A stretch of DNA of 64,000 nt, taken from NCBI GenBank assembly GCA_030544235.1, contig CM060478.1, positions 20,069,727 to 20,133,726 of the forward strand, in the 5' to 3' direction. Below the pieces are notes generated by a model, which was not told the origin of the DNA, made no database searches, and worked only from the letters and a program-made list of their open reading frames with translations. The DNA comes from Lepturacanthus savala (Eukaryota > Chordata > Actinopteri > Scombriformes > Trichiuridae). The position numbers and the translations under genes are program-made. Positions 27,601 through 40,209 of the stretch are shown here, piece by piece. Each line of letters begins with the position of its first letter. Within the stretch, counting starts at the first letter, position 1.

Positions 27601-27938
27601 GTGGCAACTTCCCCCGACAGGCTACAATTACGGCTGAAACGTGGACAGGATGGACGCTGAGAATACGTCTAGATATCGCTCAACTCCGTCGCCTGCATAG
27701 TTAGTTATTGTTGTTTTTAGCTGTGTTTTGTTGGTTGTTGTTTACCTAATAACATGATTTCCAACTTCTTGCGGTCCACTCGAAACCTCTCCTCAGTCCA
27801 CTCCGGGTCCGGCAGCGGATGAGGTCCGCTCAGGTCTTCCTCTGAACCGGGTAGAGGGGAGTCGGTGCTGCGCTCGCTGTTGGAGCCGTGGTCCGACTGC
27901 TGCAAGTATCCGCTTAAAGTGTCGCACTGGGCAGCCAT
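6620..27938 (-). CDS. bicc1: bicc1, 5' part of the gene (exons 1-2, partial)
   Basis: Bicaudal-C homologue 1 is a cytoplasmic RNA-binding protein with KH domains near the N-terminus and a C-terminal SAM domain; it controls mRNA translation and stability, and its loss causes cystic kidneys and left-right defects in vertebrates. The window holds only the first 80 residues, joined from 27746-27938 and 6620-6666 on the minus strand. The predicted N-terminus (MAAQ..., GSNSERSTDSP, PEW.EERFRVDRKKLE, GEDFFQK) follows the known BICC1 N-terminus closely. The reading frame crosses the splice in phase 1 and gives an uninterrupted product. The first KH domain starts just after residue 80, so its exons must lie beyond the left edge; I found none of them in 1-6619. 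Family and orthology are sure; which teleost copy this is cannot be told. Confidence 0.93.
6667..13454 (-). other. bicc1: bicc1 intron 1, exon-2-proximal part
   Basis: Intronic sequence between the small exon 2 and a retrotransposon tail. I recognise no exon, RNA gene or element. A T run lies near 10590-10606 and short A runs occur near 11370. The longest open frame, 6790-7149 on the plus strand, codes for 119 residues that I cannot place in any family. Confidence 0.7.
13455..13870 (+). mobile_element. non-LTR retrotransposon fragment, C-terminal tail of ORF2
   Basis: Plus-strand translation in broken frames gives the characteristic end of a LINE polyprotein: YGLKIWK at about 13488, then CMRRLLRIYWPN, a tryptophan-rich IWRWRWTGL, and a basic NPQHKRRRRRPR segment, finishing near a WQRLKKMAQEG-like stretch. 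This order (QSF.NRCLR.I, W.W.GH, NPQGKR.RGRP) is typical of RTE- or Jockey-like LINE C-termini. The catalytic reverse transcriptase is absent and the frame is interrupted, so it is a dead 5'-truncated copy. The exact clade is not certain. Confidence 0.7.
13871..15269. other. bicc1 intron 1, unique AT-rich stretch
   Basis: I see no exon, RNA gene or repeat that I recognise here. Short open frames are chance frames. Confidence 0.6.
15270..15465 (+). repeat. end fragment of a teleost dispersed repeat
   Basis: The stretch around 15355-15460 (gatgtcttcagtgagaat, then aataaagaaaacacattgaa, then gtccaaacttttggcctg, then actgtatata) matches from memory a short sequence found in very many copies in fish genomes, usually ending in the same 'tccaaacttttgg...tgtatata' signature. 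It is probably one end of a non-autonomous DNA transposon. The family name and left boundary are not known to me. Confidence 0.5.
15466..16700 (-). mobile_element. L2/Rex1-like LINE fragment with reverse transcriptase core
   Basis: The minus strand at 16105-16365 codes for an 86-residue piece of reverse transcriptase: GVPQGVILGPILFPLYML, then FHCYADDTQMYL, which includes the catalytic YADD box. Sequence on either side (15466-16100 and 16366-16700) resembles the 3' part and upstream part of the same fish LINE family. Both sides carry stops and frame changes, so the element is dead, although the YADD box is preserved. It lies in intron 1 of bicc1 in the same orientation as the gene. Clade placement (L2 versus Rex1/Maui) is from pattern only. 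Confidence 0.75.
16701..25989 (-). other. bicc1: bicc1 intron 1, central part
   Basis: A long intronic stretch without recognisable exons. Low-complexity pieces are a T run at 18212-18232, a C run at 19680-19689, a GA-rich purine stretch near 20760-20797 and an A run at about 22855-22874. Open frames up to 118 codons are chance frames or purine/pyrimidine runs. A conserved non-coding element could be present, but I cannot see conservation from a single sequence. Confidence 0.65.
25990..27330 (+). mobile_element. degenerate L2/Rex1-like LINE, reverse transcriptase and C-terminus
   Basis: Plus-strand pieces occur in the right order for a LINE ORF2: KLPTLGKVTEKAVL and FQSGFRPHTETALVKL (about 26065-26200), then TCGVPQGSIMGPLLFNTYML (26406-26480), NYADSPQIYI, and a C-terminal HGLWPKYLSDLLL...FRPFKSSGTGLL...HIWDKLPEKRSS...FKIKTSLY (26838-27070). 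The catalytic YADD box has become YADS, removing one metal-binding aspartate, and stops and shifts separate the pieces. An AT-rich tail follows. It is a dead copy, opposite in orientation to bicc1 and less than 1 kb downstream of bicc1 exon 1. Confidence 0.8.
27331..27745 (-). other. bicc1: bicc1 intron 1, donor-proximal part
   Basis: About 400 bases between the LINE tail and the exon 1 donor. I see no repeat or coding exon. Confidence 0.6.
27746..27938 (-). CDS. bicc1: bicc1 coding exon 1
   Basis: It codes for residues 1-64 plus the first base of codon 65. The start is placed at the ATG at 27938-27936 because the product then begins MAAQ as in mammals. An in-frame ATG at 27953 would add five residues (MLRSA). 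The segment is acidic and serine-rich (GSNSERSTDSPLPGSEEDL), followed by a conserved basic stretch (EERFRVDRKKLE). The donor reads TTATTAG|GTAAAC on the minus strand. The 5' UTR continues upstream to an unknown start, probably within 27954-28400; no strong TATA box was recognised there. Confidence 0.93.
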
Positions 27939-28420
27939 TGCGCTGCGCAGCAACTTCTCCAGTGGCCACTGCGTTTTTAAAAAGTTAAGCTGAATTGAAA
28001 CAAAGCCTTTTTTAAACTTCTATTCGTGTAAAACTTCTCTTGCCCTTTTCTTTTTTTTCTTTTTTAAATTCCGTCACTTCGGAGTGTTGTGCGAGCTCAT
28101 TGCAGCGAAGTCGTCACTTTCCCCCCCTATTCTGCAGTTTCTTCAAGCCCCTTCGTTTTCCCCCATCAGGCAAACTTCTAAAAATAGTTGGGGAGCGAAC
28201 CGGTCCACTCGCTATAGGTTGTCTGCCGAGTTAACGGAGCACCGATCAAGCACACAGCAAACATACCAACCAACTCCTCAGGAAACTTTCACGTGTCATC
28301 TTGCAAAAAAAAAAAAAAAAAAGCCGGACTCCTCCCAGGCAGATTCTTTTTGAGCATCTACCTCCCCCTGGGTTCCTGAGGAGGCCTCCAAATATAAAAA
28401 CTCGAGATATTCATTGGATC
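27939..28420 (-). promoter_or_regulatory. bicc1: bicc1 5' UTR and probable promoter region
   Basis: Upstream of the start codon the sequence is locally more GC-rich than its surroundings and contains an A run at 28304-28322. A CCAAT box reads CCAATGAATAT on the minus strand (forward attgg at about 28415), and an AT-rich TTTTTATATTT lies 15-25 bases further toward the gene. This spacing fits a promoter only loosely. The location rests mainly on being immediately upstream of exon 1; the transcription start is unknown. Confidence 0.35.
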
Positions 28421-29400
28421 GAATTTTGTCGGACCTATCTATGGAGTGCACGATGTTTATGTCTCGGGGGGGACTGTTGAGGGATTTTAGCCAATTATGG
28501 GAAAGCAAATCATAGTTATTATGAGCTGAAAATGATATTACAAGTCAAATACAAAGGGCGGGCGTCTATGTAGGCTACCCCCGTTTTCCTGGCAGCTTTA
28601 CAGTTTATAATAAAGCACCACGCAACCAATTTATTGGCTTGCAGAGGAAACTCTACACATCCTGAAAGTGGGTAGTGGGAAGTAATACAGGAAAGGGAAA
28701 CCAAAACAAATGTGCAGAAAGAGAGACCCTGAAAAAGGCCACAGTCCAAAAAAAGACGGTGTATGCTGATGCAGGAAAAAAGTAATACCTAACCAGGAGG
28801 TACGATAAAGGTCACTGAACTCAGTAATGTAGAGTTTGCAAGCCCCTATAGAAATATAATTCTGAGAATTTGAAGGTTATTTTCATGCTGTGGTCAGGAA
28901 GTGATCAATGACAGCTTATAGTGATATATGGCCCTCTTAAATGCAGTTCACCATATGTTAAATTGACATATTTATGGTTGTGGCTTAACTTGTGCTGTTA
29001 ATTCTGCACACTTTGTGTTCAATCACTGTCTAATATTTTTGCTTTGCTGTTTTTTTGTGAGTTGTACTCCAGCACAAACACCTGTCAGGCCAGTCGCTAT
29101 TGATGTTTTACCACCATCATTATTCTTTAGATGACAGCTGGAGCTTTCATTAGAAAGCAAAATAACCAAGCAGCAATACACGCAGATTTCTCCCTCTTCC
29201 ACTTCTTGCTCATATGGAACGAAAACTTGCATCACTCTGAGATCTGGGGTTATTACTGTGTATGCTACCTGACATCATTTTTTGGAGAAATGTGTTGGCT
29301 GCATTTCTCATGGTCTTCAGCTAAAACTTGCAGGAAAATTGAAGTTGAAAAGTTTCAAACTGCGAGTTTGAACTAGAGTTGTTACAAGGACCAAGACAAG
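28421..29400. other. intergenic, bicc1 5' flank
   Basis: I recognise no exon or repeat. HMG-box exons of TFAM, which lies between UBE2D1 and BICC1 in human, were looked for here on both strands and not found. Confidence 0.55.
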
Positions 29401-30310
29401 TTAGTAAGTAACTTTATTTATATAGCACCTTTGGAGAGCAGAGACAAAGTGCTTCACAGAAGAATTAAAGCATGAACATACATACATAAAATACAATGGG
29501 AAAAAAATAGAAATAAATAGAAAATTACACAAATGTAGGCTAAACAAATGGGTTTTGGGATGCTTTTTAAAGGTGTCCACAAAGTTCCAAAATGTAGAAG
29601 CCATAACCTCAAAAACCCAGTCTCCTTTAATTTTAAGCCTAAAATGAGGAGAAACCAGCAAACCCTAGTGACAGGGCTGCAGTAGATCTCTAATAAAAGC
29701 AGGTGCCTAACCATGCAGAGCTCTAATATATGATCACAGGAATGTTGAATTGGATTCTGAATTCTAAGGTGGAAGGCCAGGATCAGTGTCACATGAGAGC
29801 TTTTGAAGGACCTGGTCAAGAGTTCAGCCGCAGCATTTTGTGGGACTCATGAACAATCCAGGGCTTTTTTTTACTGAGGCAGGTGAAAAGGGAAGCTACA
29901 ATAGTCAAGACAGGATGATATAAAAGAGTGAATTAACATTTCCATCTCCACTTGAGGCACAATAGGGCCTGGGTTTAGCAAAGCTTCTCAGCTGAATAAA
30001 CAAAACAAAAAACACAAGACTGAATCAGATACTTGACATGTTGGTCCTGAGTCAGGGCCTGGTCCATTATGATGCCTAGATCCCTTATAAAGGATTTAAC
30101 TGACAATAAAAGAGACCCAAGACCACCCCTTATCTTAGGAGTAAGATGAGGAGTTACAAAAACAGTGATTTTTGTTTTGTCTGCATTTAACTAAGAAATT
30201 ATCTGCCATCCATCTTATTCCGAAATAGCATTCAGGCAGTTATTAAAAATTGACAATTTAGCAGTTTCAAGGTTTAAATGAGACTCCCTAAACCCAGCAG
30301 TGATCAAGTC
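29401..30310 (-). mobile_element. 3' part of an L2/Rex1-like LINE, same family as 15466-16700
   Basis: It begins with ctttatttatatagcacctt and ctcaaagtgcttcacag-like sequence (29409-29460), the usual 3' terminus of fish L2-type LINEs read on the opposite strand. It continues through the landmarks shared with the copy at 15.5-16.7 kb (gttcagccgcagcattttgt; gctacaatagtcaagac; gggcctggtccattatgatgcctaga) toward the reverse transcriptase region near 30180-30300. No intact frame remains. Orientation is minus. Confidence 0.65.
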
Positions 30311-31164
30311 ACATCACAGCAGCACTGCAGAAGTATGCGTGCCCAAGAGCATGATTGCATTAAATTATAAACACTTCCAAATAAGACACTGAGCTGCTCC
30401 ATTAATGGGTACAGTGGCTTTACACCACTGAAGCTATTAAGCAGCAACTCGACCCCATCCAGCAGGGGTGATGATAATGGGTGGGTCTTTTAACGGGTAC
30501 TTTCAATGAACAGAACACCTTTTTTCAGTTCATTGCTAATGCAGTACGCTGTATTACCCGCTATTCTCACAAATAGCCATCTAGCAATTGGGTCTTAATA
30601 ACAATGTAGCACAAACATGAATATTAAGTTGTCCAGCAAAGAAACAGCCCTCTGGAAAAGGCCTATGCAGTAAAAAGTAAAGGCTACCACCTAGTGGTCA
30701 TGTAAATAATAAAATAAGAGACAGCCCCTGATCTGTTGGCTTATAGGAATTACACAGAAACAAAGAAATTTTATGCCACTGCAGGATTTTTCATAAATTC
30801 AGTTTACTTTATGGGTATTGGCAAGAAACAATTTGAAATTCACTTTTTGATTAATTCTTTTAATGCAAAATAATGCAAAATAATTTCAGTGTTGTCTTGT
30901 ACAATATAAATTGCTTAAAAGAAGAATACAATTAGGCCATCTCACCACTGCTAATAATAATAATAATAATAATAATGCCAATTTAAAGGGAAAAAATAAA
31001 CAGTAAAAACAATTAAGTCAAGTCAGAGTAGAGAAAGTGCTTCAAGCGTAAAAAAAAAAAAAAACACCTTGACTAGAACCAGTGTGGATGAGAAGTTGCA
31101 ACAGTGCGGTCATATATTTGAGGTGTTCAGGGATGCGTCATTGTTGCAGAAACTTCACTCTCCT
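30311..31164. other. intergenic, 3' flank of ube2d1
   Basis: It includes an AAT triplet run at 30951-30976 and an A run near 31050-31063. The ube2d1 3' UTR must extend into this stretch from the right. I could not pick its poly(A) signal with confidence; ATTAAA on the minus strand near 30858 is one option. Confidence 0.5.
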
Positions 31165-33666
<2,502 letters not shown>

Positions 33667-33828
33667 GGTGGATCTTTCAGACGAGCTATGAGAAGCTACA
33701 GCGTCAACTTTGGCAGCTGTCAGCTACAAATACGCTCACTTTATGCCGACTCGGTGCTGTTTGTTTTGACAAACTGGTTATTTCTTTTGTTTCCGCGTTT
33801 TTGTTCCGACGACGAAGAATGGAGCGGC

Positions 33829-33847
33829 GCATTCTGGGAGTTTGAGT
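33829..33847 (-). promoter_or_regulatory. ZNF143/Staf-like element in the ube2d1 promoter
   Basis: On the minus strand this reads ACTCAAACTCCCAGAATGC, close to the known ZNF143/THAP11 promoter motif ACTACAATTCCCAGAATGC. It lies about 165 bases upstream of the ube2d1 start codon, in the orientation of that gene and in a locally GC-richer patch, where housekeeping promoters commonly carry this motif. The core CCCAGAATGC is exact; the left half is imperfect. Confidence 0.5.
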
Positions 33848-34830
33848 TTAAACCGCTTAAAGGGACAGTTCACCGAAATATGTGAACAGACGTCAATCCG
33901 TGATAACATGATAATAAGAGCGTAGTAAAACCTATAGAGAACATAACTGGCAAAATGGGAAAAACAAAGACTAGTATGGTGCTATGTTATAGGCCATCCT
34001 CATGTCTAATTCAAAAAGTATTTAATGTATGAGCAATGGTGTATAAAATACCTGAAGGCCCCACTGCAGTGAAACTACAGATATCTTACCAGAGAATTAA
34101 TTAATTTATTTTTTTATTGATTGATTAAATGACCGTTTTTATTGATGACGAACACATCCATAAAACATAAGCAATACATAGGCCCGCCATTATCAAACAA
34201 TAACAATGCAATGAAGCTAAAAGGTTAATGTGATCTTTTAGAAAATGCTTGTGGGGAATATGTGCTGGTGTGTGAATGTTTGGGTGGGTGTGAGTCAGTA
34301 AGGAAGGGTGCATAGATAAAACTGCACCTGTCAGAGATTGTGGGAAACGTGGGTGTACCTTCCACACAGGGATGAGTGGAAGTGAAAGTTGCCTAGAACA
34401 ATATTACTTGAGTAAACATTTGTACTGGATATTTATTCTTCTTATATCAAAAGTAATTTTCTCGAATCTCGAATGTACAAGTACATTTTGTTAAAAAAAG
34501 TTAGAATTTTGAAAATTATGAAGTTTATTCTTCATAAAAGTGGACATTGACAGAAATACAAAAAACTGTACTGTAGTGTTATTACTGTACTGTAGTGTTA
34601 CATTGTACCACTATTTGTGGGTTTTTACTATGCCTTTCATTGCAAATGTATAGTCCATAACACCTAATGGGTTTCATAAGGGGATATTCTTTGGGCCTCC
34701 TTTCATTGCATTAATGCATTAGACACAGCATCATTCTGTCTCAACCAAACCCACCAAAGGGAAACATTGGTAGTTTACATTTCTGCAGATAAGCTGACTC
34801 TCAATATTTGACATATGTATCATCTTGAGT
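33848..34830. other. intergenic, upstream of ube2d1
   Basis: AT-rich sequence with short T runs. I recognise no exon or known repeat. A short tandem of gtactgtagtgttattact near 34568-34605 is the only local structure. Confidence 0.5.
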
Positions 34831-34834
34831 CAAT

Positions 34835-35175
34835 CATCTTCTATACTCACTTATTCGTCATAAGGGTCTCAGGAGCCAATCCCAGTGCATTATGGCAAGA
34901 GGCAGGGATACACCCCAGATGGTCACCAGCCTATCGTGGGGCACACACACCATTCACTCACACATACGGGCAATTTAGAGTCGACAATTAACCTGAGCAT
35001 GTTTTTTGGACTGTGGGAGGAAGCCGGAGTACCTGGTGAAAACCCACACAGACACGGGGAGAACGTGCAAAATCCACACAGAAAGGTCCCAGACCCAGGA
35101 CCAAGGAGGTCTTGAACCTGCGACATTCTTGCTGTGAGGCAACAACGCTAACCCCTGCTCCACCGCCCTATATGT
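34835..35175 (+). repeat. widespread teleost dispersed repeat (about 340 bp)
   Basis: From memory this matches a very common fish interspersed repeat. Its landmarks are cttattcgtcataagggtct, then ggcagggatacaccccagat, gtcaccagcctatcgtgggg, cattcactcacacatacggg, caatttagagtcgacaatta, ggactgtgggaggaagccgg, aacccacacagacacgggga, and a closing tcttgctgtgaggcaacaac with gctaacccctgctccaccgcc. It is usually a LINE 3' end or SINE-like unit. This copy is nearly full length with scattered substitutions and codes for nothing. Confidence 0.75.
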
Positions 35176-35230
35176 ATCAGTCAGTCAGTCATTTTCTATA
35201 CCTGCTTATTCCTCATTAGGGTCGTATATA
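35176..35230 (+). repeat. truncated second copy of the same dispersed repeat
   Basis: The sequence cattttctatacctgcttat tcctcattagggtcg restarts the left end of the repeat immediately after the first copy ends, then breaks off into a T and AT run at 35237-35254. Confidence 0.55.
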
Positions 35231-35255
35231 AATGTTTTTTTTATATATATATATG

Positions 35256-37140
35256 TGTACATTTTCACAAATTCTGTTTCATGGTGTGATTAGGCACGAA
35301 CAACACCTGGTTAGTTCCTACCAAAAAAAAAAGAAACAAAAAAGGGAAACTTGAGATCATCACATCTGAATAGTTGACATTCAACATATCCATCCATATG
35401 CAGAAATATAAACTGTCAACATTTTTCTCTGGAGACTGGGCTGTCTCTCTTATGTGTTGCCCTTAAAATCGATCACTTTAATGACTGATGTTTGACATTT
35501 GAGCAACATATTACTCAAATTGGACAGACCAGACAATTATGTATGCTTCACTAATGAAAGCTTGATATCTTGGCATTGTGGTAATTAAAGCTATATTGGA
35601 AAATATTGAATTGCTTGACCAAGCACTGCCTTGAGGAAATGGCCCTGGCTGGTGACTAATGGCTGTAACTGTCCTTTTGTACACAGGGTATTGCATCATC
35701 AGGAGCATGAAGTATTGGTACATAAACCATGGTTTATTTGACATGTTACACAGAGGCAGAAATAGCATTTAAAAATATAATTAAATGGATACTAAGATGT
35801 ACTAAAATACAATTCAATAAACCAAACAGAAGTACAAAAAATGTTGGGCTAAGAAAATAAATCAAAATTAAGTACATTAATGGTAAGGGCATTAATAAAT
35901 ACCCTCAATTTAGGAAATACATAATTTATCAAAGGCACCTCAGAACAGGGAAGTCTTTCATTTGGATTTGAAAGCAGCTAAAGTCATCATTAACTAAATC
36001 CAACATGGTGTTTGGCTTTGACTCGAGGCACTGCTTCCTGAACATCTAAGGGGTCCACTATCAGAGATGTATCTTGGCAATAATGCCAAGATACTATGCC
36101 AATGCCGGAGTTTTTCTGAGAATTACTGCCTTCAGTCTCAAAAAAAAAAATTAAGTTAGGCAGGATTTCATACGTCATAAATCTAAGGAACCGATCATCT
36201 TCATCAACACAATGACCTGCATACACAAAACAAATGATAAAAATTATACAGCAGATGACAAGCAGGTTCAAACTAAATAATTTGCCATCACTCAAAAAGA
36301 AGGAGTGGGAAGAAGAAATACTTATTTAATTCCACTCCTGGCTCTTATCAAGAACTTTACAAAATATTAGATGCTTCCTCCTGTCTCTTCACATCAATCA
36401 AAACAGAAACAATAGGCATATATTAAATTATATAGACAATATTCTACAGTGTTTAAACCAAATTTGTGGGACAACAATACATGCCAGTAATCATTTATAA
36501 TTGAAGATTATATGATCAAGTATAAATTAAATAAATACAAATATATTATTTACACTGTAAAAATGAACATATATGTAGAGTCAGCCTTGTTTATAACATC
36601 AACATTTCTAACTTGGACTAGTCTTTATAGAATTGGACTCAGAACTCACCCTAAATGAATTGAGGACCATAGCAAGCAGCCATACTAAAGCAAGCAGGCT
36701 GCACGGAGGCATCAAATGATTCTAAAAAACTTGAACCCTAACGCTCATTAGGTTTCATATCTGGGGCTTTTTCTTCTGCATTTGACACCATGCAGAATGT
36801 CAGGGGAAGCCGGGATTGGTGGCTGGGAACCCGAGACTGATGGAAGGGGAGCTTGGGACAGATGTAAACAGAACCAGAGCAGGATCACTGGAACATGGGA
36901 AGAGCAGAGGTCAAGGACAGGGGAGCCAAGCTGACGAGACAGAGACTGACTGCTAGTTTTTTGTCCTCTCTTGACACTTTGAACTAAATTCTTAAGAGAG
37001 CACAGGGTAAAGGGAGGACATGAGATAAAAATACAAACACATACAGTATTACTGTACAGTGTGAGAAGGGAAACATCTGTCAAGCCTGGACTGCTGCATA
37101 CCACAGCCACAGATTGCAGTGAATGAAGAGATTTCCTCTT
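35256..37140. other. intergenic, no recognised gene
   Basis: AT-rich DNA without recognisable exons. A 101-codon minus-strand open frame (35990-36295) starts with a hydrophobic stretch but shows no known domain and no splice context. A minus-strand frame at 36748-37305 includes the AT array and is an artefact of it. Confidence 0.55.
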
Positions 37141-37141
37141 G

Positions 37142-37272
<131 letters not shown>

Positions 37273-38157
37273 GCAGCATTGTGAATATGCAGCACTGTGA
37301 ATCACAACAGCTCATAGCTAATTTATAACATTCTCAGAATACATGTGTCTGACCCAGTTTTAAAGATGCAAATGTAAAATAGGGCTGAATTTCAGTGTAA
37401 CAGCTTTGTTTTTAAAAAACTGTAAATAGTTAATTTTAGCTCCAGCTATTAATTTTAATGAAATGAATGTTAATATTGTAATGGAAATTGTCTTTCCTAG
37501 TCTAATCTTTTAATCTATAACATGTAAAATAATAATTTTTAATCTGTGCATGGACATTTATGTTCATTGTCACCATCATTACTCACCGTCAATGTGAAAC
37601 TTGATCATTGTCGTGTTCTGATTATTTTAGTTACAACTTAAATCCAGTTGCTTAAGATCAAAACAAAATAAAAATATTACAAATTCACTCTAAAAAGGTA
37701 GGGCTGCTCTAATGACAACACTCACTACATGTCACATGCAGTTTTGAACTAGATGCATGTGCATAGCGACTGCCACTGGAGCACCAGGCTCGTGTCTACT
37801 GATCTACCATCAGAACACTTTTGGCTCAAAGGAGATGTGAAAGGTTTGCCCTTAAGTGTAAGCAATTTATCACATTATCACTTGAATACTAATTCCACTA
37901 TTTATACTGAACGTGATCAGACTACTCGCCCAACAATGGAAATCAGCTCACACACCATCAATTATAGACAGGGATAATTTGTCTGCAAATGAAGCGACAT
38001 ATGCACATGTATCTTTCTCTGTTATGAGCAGAATAGAATTATATAACATAATAATAATTATATACATAATAACGTGAATCGCTCTAAAATATAAACCTAA
38101 GGCTGAACTCCCTTGCATGTACACACACACATGCTCAGTTGATCCCAGAATGTGTGT

Positions 38158-38370
<213 letters not shown>

Positions 38371-38384
38371 TTCCCGGCAACTAT

Positions 38385-38487
38385 TGTCTATTCATTCTAC
38401 AAGTCGTGGTGGTTAATAAAAGCATGACTTTTCATGGAAAACACTTTGGAAAACACGGTTTGGGTGACCCCAAACTTTTTAATGGTA
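38385..38487 (+). repeat. MITE-like teleost repeat end
   Basis: The stretch attcattctacaagtcgtgg, then cttttcatggaaaacac, then gggtgaccccaaactttt aatggtag is the tail of a short non-autonomous element that I recall as abundant in fish genomes. A second copy of its left half lies at 51739-51798. Confidence 0.6.
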
Positions 38488-38650
38488 GAATAGATATAGA
38501 ATAGATATGATAGATATGATAAATATGGCAAATAAATGGCCAAAATTTAACAATGAAGAGAAAGAATGAGGTGGTAATAAATAACTAAATTAGTAAATAA
38601 GCGAATAGTAAACAGTAGTAACAGTAAAAAACAAATAGAGAAAAGAACAG

Positions 38651-38651
<1 letters not shown>

Positions 38652-38718
<67 letters not shown>
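38652..38718. repeat. (AT)n microsatellite
   Basis: Pure alternating AT, the third such array within 1.6 kb. Confidence 0.97.
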
Positions 38719-38720
<2 letters not shown>

Positions 38721-38939
38721 ATAAAAGAGGAAGGCAACCAAGTAAAAAGAAAAAAAAAAGTAAAAGGCCTCTGCATTCAAAGTATTATCAACTAAATGTA
38801 CATTAAGACTAAAATCTAAAATGACTAAAGTAGAAATACACTGTGACTCGATCGTATCTTGATCTTCAGCTTTCACCAGCAGCACAGCACCGCACAGCAG
38901 CTGAGTAAAAAAATAGCTGCACGTCTCCTAAACGGGTTG

Positions 38940-39037
38940 AAATTTATTCCTCACACGCGATTGGTCATGGATCGATGCGCGTTCACGGCGCTCCGAAGGT
39001 GGCGCGCTCGTGCTTCTGTGAGCATCGTTTGGAGAGG

Positions 39038-39068
<31 letters not shown>

Positions 39069-39235
39069 CTGTACCACACCAAGTGTCCACCGAATGTCTG
39101 CCTCTCTTCACGTTGCCAATGAATAATCCTCGCATTCCTATGTCTGCCAGTTGACATACTGAACGCGAAGGAACAGGCTTCCACCTCTGCACGGATTCAG
39201 GACTCCTACAGCGGGCTGCGCGTCTTTTTTTTCAG
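38940..39235 (+). other. rgs7: rgs7 promoter-proximal region and 5' UTR exon 1
   Basis: The last 200-250 bases before the donor TTTTTTTTCAG|GTGAGCC at 39236 are more GC-rich than their surroundings, with several CpGs (gatcgatgcgcg; cacggcgctccg; ggtggcgcgctcg), an inverted CCAAT box (cgattggtc, about 38958) and a GA tract at 39036-39069. This fits a TATA-less neuronal-gene promoter followed by a non-coding first exon. No frame through it can serve as the RGS7 start: in the frame that joins the coding exon there is a stop at 39152-39154 and no ATG after it. Transcription start is unknown; other leader exons are possible. Confidence 0.5.
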
Positions 39236-40209
39236 GTGAGCCCCTCTTTCTTCCCCCCTCCTCGGTGACCGATGTCGCTGTGTTGTCTGTGTATTTACGC
39301 GCTATTCTGGATTTGAGGAAAGGGACAGATAACGGGCGCGGGCGGGTTTTTTTGCGGTAGCTCTCCAAGGTGCTGAAACGTTGGTAAGAAAAACACAGTA
39401 TAGTAGAGCTAACGGCCTCATATTAAGAGCAGGTTACATGACTTCGCTGTTTGCATGCTATAGGCTATTTAGTGTTGCAGACTAATCCACCCAAGGATGT
39501 CGTGTGAGTGTCGTAGGGACAAGGAAGAATCATGAGATATCCGTTATTTGCACAGTTTTTTTTTTTTTTTGCAGGTTTGACCATGGCTGCTTTAAGCAAA
39601 CGGATGTATCTAAGCTGCATTGTAGAGTAGCTCCTCCAGGGACGGTGTGTTGTTTTACTGCATCCACCGTTGTCAAGGTCCGGGTCTTCACCTCACCTTA
39701 TCTTGCCAATGCAATCTTAGGATGCATCTGTAGTTGGTGCCATGGAGGGATGTGGACGTTGTTGTGAAAATCGTCTCAACGTCAACGTCAAAAAAAATAA
39801 ATAAATAAATAAAAGGTTGATTTTTTTTTTTTTTTGGGGGGGGGGCACGTGGAATCCATCTGAGAAAATGAATGATAGTATAGTCAATGCTTTTCAGTTG
39901 GAACTTTTCCTTCATGCACTGAAAATCCACATTGTGCCTGTAACCATACACCTTGTGCAAAAAAAGAAAAAAAAATCAACAGTCTTTCTTTCAAAGAAAA
40001 TGCCCTTGTGTAGACCTTGTGAAATGTGAACATGTTTAATCGAAGAGCAGCCCTGCACATCTGTCCTATGTGGAAATGTCAAATATGTTGAAACATGCAG
40101 GCCACAAGTTATGTAAATTGTCCTCTTCTCAGCCAAGGTAAAGGGGCAAGTCACGCTCAGGCTCCATTGTTCATCTGATGGCCCAAAATATTTGTTCTGT
40201 CCATAACAG
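39236..40209 (+). other. rgs7: rgs7 intron 1 (5' UTR intron)
   Basis: About 1 kb between the leader exon donor and the acceptor tctgtccataacag|gagcac. It contains a T run at 39549-39570, an AAAT repeat near 39790-39812 and a T15-G10 run at 39821-39845. A second possible acceptor, gacatttccag|tgg at 40228, would shorten the leader by 19 bases. Confidence 0.5.

Noticed and set aside
28421..31164. Search for tfam exons between bicc1 and ube2d1
   Set aside because: I saw no HMG-box coding segment on either strand; the space is filled by LINE debris and unique AT-rich DNA.
35990..36295. 101-codon minus-strand frame with a hydrophobic N-terminus
   Set aside because: It looks superficially like a signal-anchored protein, but there is no cysteine pattern or domain and no splice or promoter context. 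It could be part of an unrecognised repeat.
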